From: Amphibacillus indicireducens
Lineage (GTDB): Bacteria; Bacillota; Bacilli; Bacillales; Amphibacillaceae
NCBI RefSeq assembly: GCF_039539605.1
Contig: NZ_BAABDL010000024.1
Coordinates: 1-20,171 of the forward strand
Direction: 5' to 3'
Length of the DNA: 20,171 nucleotides
Each line of letters starts with the position of its first letter. Position 1 is the stretch's first letter. Shown here piece after piece: positions 8,098-16,394 of this stretch. Made by a program: the position numbers and the translations under genes. The notes under the pieces were generated by a model. The model saw only the letters and a list, made by a program, of their open reading frames with translations, was not told the origin of the DNA and ran no database searches.

Positions 8098-8328
8098 ATG
8101 TGTACTGCTTTAACATTGCAATCTAAACAAAAAGAAAGCTTTTTCGGACGAACAATGGACTTTTCTTACCCAATTGAACCTGAACTTTATGTTGCACCGA
8201 GAAATTATCAGTGGAACAGCTTAGTAACAAACAAGAGATACGTCAATTCTAATAGTTTCATCGGAATCGGGCAAGAAACAGACGGAATGGGGATTGCTAG
8301 TAGTGATGGAAATAAAATACCGGAATGA
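8098..8328 (+). pseudogene. 5' part of a split choloylglycine hydrolase / penicillin V acylase family gene
   Basis: The first 64 codons (8098-8289) are the N-terminus of an Ntn hydrolase of the bile salt hydrolase / penicillin V acylase family. MCTAL exposes the nucleophile Cys2 after Met removal, and FFGRTMD supplies Arg18 and Asp21. The family region FIGIGQETDGM is cut by the integrated element. The remaining twelve codons (GIASSDGNKIPE) come from the element's left end and run into a TGA. These enzymes cleave linear amides such as penicillin V, conjugated bile salts or N-acyl homoserine lactones; the substrate here is unknown. There is no signal peptide, so it would be cytoplasmic. GATAGGAGG lies about 9 bases before the ATG. 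As it stands, only an inactive 76-residue fragment can be made. The 3' part is at 18342-19127. Confidence 0.88.
8266..8310 (+). other. attL: left junction of the integrated element
   Basis: Host acylase sequence ends and element sequence begins within AATG at 8286-8289, which recurs at the right junction (18338-18341). Just inside the element, TGCTAGTAGTGATG (8295-8308) is the inverse of CATCACTATTAGCA just inside the right end. These are presumed recombinase-binding half-sites. Confidence 0.8.
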
Positions 8329-8384
8329 CAGGCTTTAAGCGGTTTTAATATTTGTTCTTATAAATGCCTTTACTTATTATTACT

Positions 8385-9074
8385 TCATTCATTAATCTCA
8401 TTTAAACAATAGCTAATCAAACTAAGCACTCTAAAATATAGATATTCTCTAAAATGGTCTGATGGAATTTGCTTTGTATTTGTTTCAAAATGTCTTATTT
8501 GAAATTCATTTCCTATCTTGGTTAATTCATTAAATTCTTGATTTAGTCTAGAATAAAGCTCATTTGAATTGTGACTAACATTATTAAGCAATTCATTTAA
8601 AGATTGTTTCTTCTTATCCCCATACAAAGTTTTAAGTCTTTCAAAACAATCCCAAATCTTTTCCAGTGCAATTTGTTTCTTATCGGAATCCGATGCTCTG
8701 ATGTATATCTTCGATTCTTCTATTTTTTTAAGAAGAACTTCATCTTTTGAATATCTTATATCATCATGTAACAGTACCTCGGACTTATTAGCTATATTAT
8801 CATTTGATTGTTTATTTATAGGATTAATAATCAAATATGCCAATATTACTTCTTTTAGTTGTTCTAACTCAGGTCTATAATCAAACTCTGATCCCCCAGC
8901 TGATATTTTACCAGATACTTTAACTTTACCTTCTAATTCTGGAATTAAGACTGCATACTTACTTCGAAGTTTTCTCCACAATTTCTGAGATCCATTCTTT
9001 CTTTTTAAGCCTTCTTCAATCAAAGGTAAATCTTTTTTTATCTCGTTATATATAGCTTGTGTCACATCTGCCAA
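8385..9074 (-). CDS. Uncharacterised HEPN/AbiJ-like protein, last gene of the hsd operon
   Basis: A soluble, mostly helical protein of 229 residues with no transmembrane segment or signal. I do not recognise it with certainty. The stretch QIALEKIWDCFERLKTLYGD, followed by an FQIRHFET segment and a hydrophobic final helix (REYLYFRVLSLISYCL), resembles C-terminal domains of AbiJ-type abortive-infection proteins with a HEPN-like helical fold. The RH pair would be the candidate for the HEPN ribonuclease motif, but a clean R-x4-6-H is not evident, so nuclease activity is not claimed. It lies 58 bases downstream of hsdR on the same strand and ends 96 bases inside the left boundary. The start appears to be TTG at 9074 (MADVTQ), with AGAAAGAGAG about 12 bases upstream. 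An accessory defence role is inferred from position. Confidence 0.6.
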   Translation of the reverse strand: MADVTQAIYNEIKKDLPLIEEGLKRKNGSQKLWRKLRSKYAVLIPELEGKVKVSGKISAGGSEFDYRPELEQLKEVILAYLIINPINKQSNDNIANKSEVLLHDDIRYSKDEVLLKKIEESKIYIRASDSDKKQIALEKIWDCFERLKTLYGDKKKQSLNELLNNVSHNSNELYSRLNQEFNELTKIGNEFQIRHFETNTKQIPSDHFREYLYFRVLSLISYCLNEINE

Positions 9075-9132
9075 TTATACTCACACTCTCTTTCTTAAAT
9101 ATTCTAACATAACAAATTAACAAGAAAGCTGA

Positions 9133-12100
9133 TTATTGAGCAATTTGTTCCATCATCGCTTCTTCCATCAGATGTGTCATAATGATTTCTGTTTTAACAT
9201 TGAAAATTTCTTTATCATAACTATCTGGTAATGTTTCATCTAAGATAGATTCTACTTCAAACTTCACCGCTTGACGTGGTTGTTCGTCTTTATACCAATC
9301 AATCACTTTCGTTTTACTCTGCTCATTGGTAATCGCCTCATATAGCTTTTTTGCAGATAATTTAACTTTTTCTTCTTCCTTTTTCGTAAGTTTATCTTTT
9401 TTAAGCAAATCATAGATCTCCAACTCTTGTTCAGTCAGACCTTCGCGTACATGACGTTCATCTTCTTTTTTAAGATTATCAACAAAATCAACAAGGTCTT
9501 CATAATAATCTTCATTTGTTGAATTACCCGAGTTATAGCGATTAATAATTTCTTTATAACGTTCCACAAAATTAGTCCGTGTTTTATTTTCTTCTAACAA
9601 TATTTCTAGTTTGCTTTCGATAAATAATTTTAATTCCTGAATTTCGATGCTTTTATACGGTGATTCTTGGATTTTTTTTCTTATATCGTCCGTATTAATT
9701 TCCGATAGATTCAAAGTTTTCATTGTAGTAATTTCATATTTATTTTCTCCAGCGTCTTCTTTTATATAAGAAGATTGAACACTTAAATCTAAAGTTCTAG
9801 CAAGGGCTAGTTTTGCACTTTCAATGTTTTCATCTCGTACTGAAGCTTTCACCATATCCGCTAAGTATAAAATGATGGGTAAATAATCATTTTTCCAATT
9901 TAATTCAAACACTTCAGGCTTACACGCTTCATAAATATTTTTACAAAGATTAGCATAGATTTTAAATTCCTCAAGAATCTCATCTTTATCGAGAAGGATA
10001 TTTAAATATTGTTGAAATAATTCAATGTGTTCAAAGGTTTCATTCTTCTCAAAGATCGCATCTAAATCAATCCTTAACCCTGAACAAAAGGCTCTTGTTT
10101 CTTGAATCACATTTTCCAACAATTTAATTTGCTCTCCTAAATTTTTCACCGGCATTTCGTCTTCATCACTTGGATTAGCATAGTCACCTAAAGCACGTTT
10201 CATATGTTTGAATAAGTTTAAATAGTCAACGATAAGACCTGATCGTTTTCCAGGGAATACCCTGTTAATTCTAGCAATCGTCTGCATTAATGTATGACTC
10301 TTCATTGGCTTGTCCAAATAAATCGTTGAGACACTTGGTGCATCAAAGCCCGTTAACCACATAGCACAAACAAATACTAATTGTAAGGGATGATTCGGAT
10401 CTTTAAAATTATCCTCAATATCATGACCATTCTCATCAATCCGATTCATTCGCTGTCTATGTTTTTTAAAATCAAGTCCCTCTTTTTCAAAACGTTCATC
10501 ATCTTGTCCGTCTTCACTTACAACGACAGCCATTTCCACTGACTGCATATACTTAATTTGCTCTGTGAGCTTGTCCCGTTCTTCCTTAGATGATACGTAT
10601 GACCGCTTTTTAATGAGTTCCTTTAACTTCTGATCCCAGTAATATTGAACCTTATCATACATTCTAACCGTCGTGAACTTATCAACAGAAATGACCATAG
10701 CTTTTCCTAAATAACCGCGATTAGGGAAGTGGTCGACAATGTCTTTTGCCACAATATTTAAACGTTCATCCCGCTTCAATACTTCATTTGTTTGAGAGTA
10801 ATAGTTTGCTAGTCGCTCTTCTTCCTCGGCTGTAAGATTTTCATTTTCGATAATTTCAACATAATCATCGGCTAAAAAGTCATTCGTAAGCCAAACTTCT
10901 GGTACTCTTCTTGAATAATATAGCGGAACAGTTGATCCATCTTCAATAGACTGGGCAAAATTGTATTCACTGACATAATCCCCAAACCACTGATTCGTTA
11001 ATCGCTTCGAGCCGAGCAACGGTGTTCCTGTGAAAGCTATATATTGTGCATTTGGCAGGCCTGTACGCATATTTTCAGCCAATGTTTTATATTGGGTACG
11101 ATGGGCCTCATCAACAATAACGACAATATCATCCCGTTCAGATAAAATAGGAAACTTTTTTCCTTTGTCATAGCGGAACTTTTGAATGAGCGTAAACAAA
11201 AATGGCTTGTTTGTTTGTAAGTCTTTTCTTAAAGCCGCTCCATTTTTCGGTTGGGCAGACTCCTCTTCCGTAATGACTTCTGTCCGGAGGAAGTTTTTAT
11301 ATAATTGATCGTCTAAATCTTGCCGGTCAGTCACCATTAAAAAAGTAAAATTACCTTTTATTTTTCGATTAATTTTATTGACATACATGGCCATGGAATA
11401 TGACTTTCCACTTCCTTGTGTATGCCAGAAGACCCCTAGCTTTCCATCTAACCTTGCTCTATTTTCAAATGCCTCTATCGCATTGTTTACACCTAAAAAC
11501 TGATGGTTCTTAGCCAAAATTTTAACCCGTTTATTTTCATATAGAATAAAATTTTCAACATAATCTAGTAGCTTCTCGTGCTTGAAAAGATCGTTTAATA
11601 AATACTCGATACTCGTTCCTTGTTCGTAAATTTGTTTTCGATTTACTTGTTCATCTTCATTGGAACGAAGCCATTCAAAGAAGTGGCTATAATTAGCAGT
11701 AAAACTACCGATTCTCGTTTCAGTCGCATTTGAAAGGACACAAATTTGATTAAAGAAAAACAATTGCGGAATATCATGAACGTAATCTTGTAAGTTTTTA
11801 TCGTAAGCTGTTTTTAAGCTTACATCGGAATTTTTAAGTTCAATAAAAACGAGCGGTAAACCATTAACAAAGAGTAACAAGTCTGGTCTACGGTATTGCG
11901 TTTCACCTTTAATCCACATTTGCGAAACAAGTGTATAGGTATTTTTTTCCACTTCATTAAAATCAAGTATACGAACCGTCTCATATTGTTTTTTCCCATC
12001 TTTATCAAATGATACAGGAATTCCGTTTTTTATTTCTTTATAACGGTCATAGTTTTCAGCTACTACTTCTTTATCAGAAAAGGGTATACGGAAATCTCTG

Positions 12101-12351
12101 ACAATATCTTGCAAGAGATGTTCAGGTACGTGCGGATTTAATCGGCGTAAGCTTTCAAAAAATACCTTGGGTAAAATAACTTCTTGAACAGAAGCACGAC
12201 CCGTCCCATCTGATTCTGTATCTAAAATATTTAGGCTTGAAAAAACACGCTCTGCACTCATGTTGGCATTTATAAATTGATAGTAGTTATCTTTTGATAA
12301 CACCTTAATACAAGCTTGCTCAATCATATCTTCCGTAATGATTTTCTTCAT
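9133..12351 (-). CDS. hsdR: Type I restriction enzyme, endonuclease/translocase subunit HsdR
   Basis: 1,072 residues, normal for HsdR. The N-terminal PD-(D/E)xK nuclease is visible as RRPDLLLF with Asp157 and FIELKNS with Glu171 and Lys173. A superfamily 2 motor follows: HTQGSGKSYSMAMY (Walker A, residues 313-317), VVIVDEAHRTQY (DEAH at 414-417), IAFTGTPLLGS (motif III) and QTIARINRVFPGKRSG (motif VI). The C-terminal third is helical and charged and should dock to the methylase core. With HsdM and HsdS it translocates unmodified DNA and cuts at a distance. All catalytic motifs look intact. Its ATG follows a strong AAAGGAGG and starts 12 bases after the hsdS stop codon. Confidence 0.97.
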   Translation of the reverse strand: MKKIITEDMIEQACIKVLSKDNYYQFINANMSAERVFSSLNILDTESDGTGRASVQEVILPKVFFESLRRLNPHVPEHLLQDIVRDFRIPFSDKEVVAENYDRYKEIKNGIPVSFDKDGKKQYETVRILDFNEVEKNTYTLVSQMWIKGETQYRRPDLLLFVNGLPLVFIELKNSDVSLKTAYDKNLQDYVHDIPQLFFFNQICVLSNATETRIGSFTANYSHFFEWLRSNEDEQVNRKQIYEQGTSIEYLLNDLFKHEKLLDYVENFILYENKRVKILAKNHQFLGVNNAIEAFENRARLDGKLGVFWHTQGSGKSYSMAMYVNKINRKIKGNFTFLMVTDRQDLDDQLYKNFLRTEVITEEESAQPKNGAALRKDLQTNKPFLFTLIQKFRYDKGKKFPILSERDDIVVIVDEAHRTQYKTLAENMRTGLPNAQYIAFTGTPLLGSKRLTNQWFGDYVSEYNFAQSIEDGSTVPLYYSRRVPEVWLTNDFLADDYVEIIENENLTAEEEERLANYYSQTNEVLKRDERLNIVAKDIVDHFPNRGYLGKAMVISVDKFTTVRMYDKVQYYWDQKLKELIKKRSYVSSKEERDKLTEQIKYMQSVEMAVVVSEDGQDDERFEKEGLDFKKHRQRMNRIDENGHDIEDNFKDPNHPLQLVFVCAMWLTGFDAPSVSTIYLDKPMKSHTLMQTIARINRVFPGKRSGLIVDYLNLFKHMKRALGDYANPSDEDEMPVKNLGEQIKLLENVIQETRAFCSGLRIDLDAIFEKNETFEHIELFQQYLNILLDKDEILEEFKIYANLCKNIYEACKPEVFELNWKNDYLPIILYLADMVKASVRDENIESAKLALARTLDLSVQSSYIKEDAGENKYEITTMKTLNLSEINTDDIRKKIQESPYKSIEIQELKLFIESKLEILLEENKTRTNFVERYKEIINRYNSGNSTNEDYYEDLVDFVDNLKKEDERHVREGLTEQELEIYDLLKKDKLTKKEEEKVKLSAKKLYEAITNEQSKTKVIDWYKDEQPRQAVKFEVESILDETLPDSYDKEIFNVKTEIIMTHLMEEAMMEQIAQ

Positions 12352-12363
12352 GATATGCCTCCT

Positions 12364-13545
12364 TTACTTGACAGTGATTGTTCCATTCATTAAACGTGGG
12401 AGCAGTAAGTCTCGTTGTTTTTTTAGATTTTGGTTTTGAATATTTAAGTTTTTAATCTTGCTAAAGATGCCCTTTGTTAAGGTATGATACCTTAAAACTA
12501 AATCATTTATTGGATACAGTATTTTAAGGTTTTCAAATTTACCTTTACTTAAATTTGTCATTGTTGCCCCAGTTGCCCCAAATAATTCAATTGTTCCTTT
12601 CATTGAATGTAAAGTAAAATAAGCCCACTCTCTTTCCAATGACTTATTAAGTATGATTGAATTAATTTGTTGATTTGTATGAGCAGGATATCCATTAATT
12701 GATACAACTCCGCCTGTTCCAATGCAACTTACCATAATAGATCCTTCTGGTATAAGTTTTTTCGGTTGACTATCGTTTCCCTTATTACTTAAATATGACT
12801 CCGTTTCAATTGTAAATAAATTCCCATTCATGTCAGGTGTTTTTACGAACATAACTTCACCACCATAATTTTCTTCATCGTTAGTTGGTGGAGTTTTTCC
12901 TGTAATTACTTCACCTAAGTCCTTAATCCTTCTAACTTCCCATCCCTCTGGTATGCCTTTATCAAACTTTGTCTTTTCATAACCAGGAAATCGCATGCGG
13001 ACAAACCATTCTTTATATAACTCTTCGGCGGTTTGCTCTAAAATTTGAATTCTACGATTGTTGTTTTCGATTAAATTGTCGTAGGTTGATAGTATAGTTG
13101 TTATTTTTTTTTGATAATAAATTGGATAGTCGGGAATAATATATTTAAGTATTGCCTTTTTATCCCCCCTGGGCATCTTTGTACCTTTTGACGTAACATC
13201 AGCATATTTAAAAAAGTTTGAATCGGATAATACATAATAAATAAATTTAGGTATATAACCCTTTGCAGTCCTTAAAACTAATACGTCAGCCGAGGAGCCT
13301 CCTTCTTTATCCGCAAACCATATTTTTTCAAAATAAAGTCTTATATTAGATACAAGAATATCTTCCGGTTTATAATTTAATACAGTTTTTGATGTGGGTA
13401 AACTTTTAGCATTTATAACCCCACCTTTTTTTTCAATCATATTTTCTGTTGAAATATAATTTTGTTTATTTACTCTTTCTATATCAATTCTGTCGGAAAC
13501 AAACTCTGCCACGCTTCCTAATTCAATATAATCACTCATACTCAA
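12364..13545 (-). CDS. hsdS: Type I restriction-modification specificity subunit HsdS
   Basis: About 393 residues with the two-repeat HsdS layout. A first target-recognition domain (to about residue 150) is followed by a conserved helical spacer (QKKITTILSTYDNLIENNNR, then EELYKEWFVRMRFPGYEK). The second domain begins at GIPEGWEVRRIKDLGEVITG, and the distal helices read NLKKQRDLLLPRLMNGTI. Each domain reads half of a bipartite DNA target; the target cannot be deduced here. The TTG at 13545 gives MSMSDY, and an ATG at 13539 gives MSDYIELG. Either overlaps the end of hsdM, so translation is probably coupled. I saw no second hsdS, inverted copy or recombinase cassette that would suggest phase-variable specificity. 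Confidence 0.95.
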   Translation of the reverse strand: MSMSDYIELGSVAEFVSDRIDIERVNKQNYISTENMIEKKGGVINAKSLPTSKTVLNYKPEDILVSNIRLYFEKIWFADKEGGSSADVLVLRTAKGYIPKFIYYVLSDSNFFKYADVTSKGTKMPRGDKKAILKYIIPDYPIYYQKKITTILSTYDNLIENNNRRIQILEQTAEELYKEWFVRMRFPGYEKTKFDKGIPEGWEVRRIKDLGEVITGKTPPTNDEENYGGEVMFVKTPDMNGNLFTIETESYLSNKGNDSQPKKLIPEGSIMVSCIGTGGVVSINGYPAHTNQQINSIILNKSLEREWAYFTLHSMKGTIELFGATGATMTNLSKGKFENLKILYPINDLVLRYHTLTKGIFSKIKNLNIQNQNLKKQRDLLLPRLMNGTITVK

Positions 13546-15223
13546 TCACCAAGCTATCTAAATTTTCTTCAATTTGTTTTTCTAATTCTTTGGCTTCTTC
13601 ATTTAGTTGTTTAAACTCCTCATTTAATCCGAACAATTTTTCTTTAAATTGTTCGGCCGTCATGCCGTCATCTTCAATGACAACTCCAACATATCTGCCG
13701 GGATTGAGTGAGTAATCTTGTTCAATGATGCCATCTTCCCCTTGAAGCGTGGCTACTTTACACAATCCGATGACATCCTGATATTTGCCGTCTGGGAAAC
13801 GTTCTAATAACCAGTCGATTTGTTTTTGGAAGTACTTTTCATCTGCTTCCGTTTCCGCATTATCACGTGCTTCTTCGTATTCTTTAATTAGGGCAAAGAA
13901 ACTATCACTATCCCCTTCGTACAGACGGTTGATAATCGCTAAATTTTTAATTTGTTCATCAGAAAATTTACGTAAAGCCCGATCGACTTGTGTGAATATA
14001 TTTCGTGCATCAATAAATAAGATTTCATCTTTATTAGGTTTATTACGATCGAAAAACCAAAGTGTCGCTGGTAAAGTAACCGTACTAAACATATTAGATG
14101 GTAGGGCTACCATTTGTGAGACAATCCCATCTTCAATTAAAGCTTTTCTAATTTCTTTTTCACTATGACCTGCATCTGAAGCAGAGTTTGCCATAACAAG
14201 CGATGCACGACCGTTTTCATTTAAGGCTGTCGCAAATTGGTTAATCCATAAGTAGTTGGCATTCGGTACTTTTGATTTTTTTCCTTTCGTTTGTGGGACA
14301 CCATATTTGTTAAACCTTTCTTGATCTTTTACTAAATCTAATTCCACGTTATCTACATTAAATGGTGGGTTGGCTAATACATAGTCAAAATTACCAACCG
14401 AGTTATACGGATCAGCATAATAAGAATTCGCCTCCGTAATTTCACCGCGAATATTGTTTAGGAATAAGTTCATTTTTGCTAACTTTACTGTTTCACCTGT
14501 CCGCTCGACACCATAAGCTCTTAAATTAAGTGGAGTTCCACCATTTTTCTTTTTATGTGCTTGGGCATAGTTTGCGACCTGGACGAACATTCCACCTGAT
14601 CCACAAGCAGGGTCTAATATCTTTCCTTCTGATGGTTGTAATACTTCAACCATATAACGAACGACTGAACGTGGTGTATAGAACTCTCCACCACCTTGAC
14701 CTTCTGCTAATGCAAATTCTCCTAAGAAATATTCATATACCTCTCCGAAAATATCATGCTCTGTATCTACTGGAATATCATTAAAGTTTCTTAATAAGCG
14801 GTTTAAGATTTTGTTGTTATCTTCTGTACTTAAATCATGATAACTATCTTTAGGTAGAACATCGACAAACTCAGGCGAATATTGTTCAATCCCTTCCATC
14901 GCTTCTTTTATTTTACTCGCGATATTTTCTTCTTCACTTAAATTTAGCAAGTATGTATAACGAGAATGTTCAGGTAAATAGAAGCCACATTTTTCAATGG
15001 CAATTTCTTCGATTTTCTTTTCTCGTCTCCCACCTTTAAGCGCTTCAAACTCTTGATTGATTTCATCTTCATATTGTGCATATTTTGCATCTGCGAACTT
15101 TAAGAAGATGAGTCCTAGTACAGGTGTTGAATAAGCAGATGCTTTCAGACCTGTATTCGCACGAAGTTCATCTGCGACTTCCCATAGTTGTTTTTTTAAC
15201 TGATTTAATGCTTCTCGATCCAT
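13532..15223 (-). CDS. hsdM: Type I restriction-modification DNA adenine methyltransferase HsdM
   Basis: 563 residues. The HsdM N-terminal helical domain reads LKKQLWEVADELRANTGLKA and LGLIFLKFADAKY. The N6-adenine methyltransferase core has the AdoMet motif ILDPACGSGGMF (DPACGSGG at 204-211) and the catalytic YVLANPPFN (NPPF at 285-288). A helical C-terminus ends in an acidic coiled-coil stretch. It is somewhat longer than the classical enterobacterial HsdM but normal for this family. It methylates the host's own recognition sites and is required for restriction. GAGGAAG lies about 6 bases before the ATG. It is the second gene of the run, 24 bases after the Xre gene, and its last codons overlap hsdS. 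Confidence 0.97.
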   Translation of the reverse strand: MDREALNQLKKQLWEVADELRANTGLKASAYSTPVLGLIFLKFADAKYAQYEDEINQEFEALKGGRREKKIEEIAIEKCGFYLPEHSRYTYLLNLSEEENIASKIKEAMEGIEQYSPEFVDVLPKDSYHDLSTEDNNKILNRLLRNFNDIPVDTEHDIFGEVYEYFLGEFALAEGQGGGEFYTPRSVVRYMVEVLQPSEGKILDPACGSGGMFVQVANYAQAHKKKNGGTPLNLRAYGVERTGETVKLAKMNLFLNNIRGEITEANSYYADPYNSVGNFDYVLANPPFNVDNVELDLVKDQERFNKYGVPQTKGKKSKVPNANYLWINQFATALNENGRASLVMANSASDAGHSEKEIRKALIEDGIVSQMVALPSNMFSTVTLPATLWFFDRNKPNKDEILFIDARNIFTQVDRALRKFSDEQIKNLAIINRLYEGDSDSFFALIKEYEEARDNAETEADEKYFQKQIDWLLERFPDGKYQDVIGLCKVATLQGEDGIIEQDYSLNPGRYVGVVIEDDGMTAEQFKEKLFGLNEEFKQLNEEAKELEKQIEENLDSLVIEYE

Positions 15224-15247
15224 CTTATCTTCCTCTTTTCATGACAT

Positions 15248-15454
15248 TCATTTATTAGTATTAAATTCTAAAATATCATCCACACGGCAATTTAATGTCT
15301 TACATATTTTCTCGATACTCTCAAGTGAAATATATTCATTTCTCCTCATCCGTGTCGTAATATTCCCTGAATAACCTGCTTGTCTTTCAAGTTCTCTTGT
15401 TGTTATATTTCGTTCATCTAATAAGTGAAATAACTTTTCATAACGTACACCCAT
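15248..15454 (-). CDS. Small Xre/Cro-family transcriptional regulator
   Basis: 68 residues, nearly all one helix-turn-helix domain: KLFHLLDERNITTRELERQ, then AGYSGNITTRMRRNEYISLE and IEKICKTLNCRVDDILEF. This is the minimal Cro/C1-type fold without an extra domain. It is the first gene of the minus-strand run into hsdM, with AAGGAGG about 7 bases before the ATG, so it probably controls the restriction-modification operon or the divergent plus-strand genes. Controller proteins that delay restriction are known for type II systems; a similar role here is inference. A candidate operator lies upstream at 15506-15519. Confidence 0.85.
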   Translation of the reverse strand: MGVRYEKLFHLLDERNITTRELERQAGYSGNITTRMRRNEYISLESIEKICKTLNCRVDDILEFNTNK

Positions 15455-15496
15455 TTCACTTCCTCCTTATCTAGAACGATTTCTTTCTACCTATCT

Positions 15497-15519
15497 ATTA
15501 TCATATCACGAAGACGTGA
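15497..15519 (-). promoter_or_regulatory. Candidate promoter and operator of the Xre-hsd operon
   Basis: TCACG-AAGA-CGTGA (15506-15519) is a perfect 5+5 inverted repeat. On the minus strand it is followed directly by TATGATAAT (15505-15497), a good -10 region with a TGA extension. An Xre dimer bound here would block the polymerase, so the site is a plausible autoregulatory operator. No strong -35 hexamer is visible. Confidence 0.5.
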
Positions 15520-15540
15520 AGTAGTCACTTGAAACTGCAA

Positions 15541-15733
15541 AAATCCGTCTGTTTTTGTCAGTTCAAAGATAACTGATTTTCTTTTTTAAAAAAAAGGGGG
15601 TCGAATCGGTCGAATTCTTCGCATATAGGTGAGGGACATATTTACAACTATGAAATTTGTTGAAAGGTTCACAAGTGAAAAGGCAGATTAGACAAATACA
15701 CAGGTTGATTATTTCCCTCATCGTTCCTTGACA
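15541..15733. other. Non-coding leader between the divergent transcription units
   Basis: This gap between the Xre gene and the primase remnant holds several small structures. TCAGTT (15558-15563) and AACTGA (15571-15576) form a 6-bp stem followed by a T-rich run. An A8G5 purine run lies at 15588-15600. GGTCGAAT occurs twice with a 9-base period (15599-15606 and 15608-15615). TTGACA at 15728-15733 is a perfect -35 box for the plus-strand genes, though no matching -10 box is clear. I see no coding sequence. Confidence 0.4.
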
Positions 15734-15771
15734 ATTGAATAGTTTTAAAAAATTACAAGTAAAGGAGGTGT

Positions 15772-16338
15772 ATGTTTTCTGTGAGTGACATTGAAAATAT
15801 TCCAGCGGAAATGAAAGAGCACGATATATTTTGCTGCTGGAAAGAAGAAAAACGAAATGGAAAGAAAACGAAAGTGCCATATAACGCAAGGACAGGCAGT
15901 CGTGCAAGTTCAAATGATTTAAGCACTTTCTCTTCATATGATGAAGCGGTAAAAGTCATGCATAACTCTACTGGCTTATACTTTATTGTCAGTCATGACA
16001 TTTGTGCTGTCGATTTAGATGACTGTGTCAATGAAGCGAGAGAGCTAAACGAAATCGCACAAAATGTGATTGAGTATTTCCCAAACTCTTATATCGAGAA
16101 AAGTCCATCTGGAAACGGACTTCATATTTACTTTAAAGTTTCTAATTTTGATTACGATACAGACATTTACTATATCAACAATCGCAAGCTTAAGATTGAT
16201 GTAAAAGAAAGTAAAACAGCACAAGAAACCGTATATCAAAAGCTAAAAAGACGAATAGAAAATGATGCAAAACAAGCGTCACATCAAGCTTTACATTGTG
16301 TTCATCATAGCGAGAATAAGTCGACTTCTTCAAGTTAG
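15772..16338 (+). pseudogene. Truncated primase-polymerase (NrS-1/AEP-like) remnant
   Basis: The first 150 or so residues match the N-terminus of phage and plasmid primase-polymerases. IPAEMKEHDIFCCWKEEKRNG is followed by KTKVPYNARTGSRASSNDLS, the metal-binding ICAVDLDDCV (Asp81-Asp84) and the KSPSGNGLHIYFK motif (His118). The third acidic motif and the rest of the polymerase, plus the usual helicase part, are missing. Instead the frame continues from about residue 145 into a Lys/Gln/Ser-rich tail ending HSENKSTSSS, which looks like unrelated sequence joined by a deletion. At 188 residues it is much shorter than the family and probably inactive. AAAGGAGG sits only 3 bases before the ATG at 15772, so the in-frame GTG at 15781 may be the real start. 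It lies 56 bases upstream of the recombinase gene. Confidence 0.65.
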
Positions 16339-16394
16339 TACGGTAATATACACAGTACGAAACCGCTTGAAGACTGTCGGAAAGGAAGGTAAAT

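Noticed and set aside
12364..13545. Phase-variable hsdS locus
   Set aside because: Only one hsdS is present, with no inverted partial copies or local invertase sites. The serine recombinase is better explained by the element ends.
15558..15587. TCAGTT...AACTGA stem followed by T's as a terminator
   Set aside because: The stem has only six AT-rich pairs and no upstream plus-strand gene needs ending; it is listed only as part of the leader.
15563..15959. Minus-strand open frames overlapping the primase remnant and its leader
   Set aside because: They lack family resemblance and ribosome sites and lie opposite a recognisable coding sequence; they are shadows.
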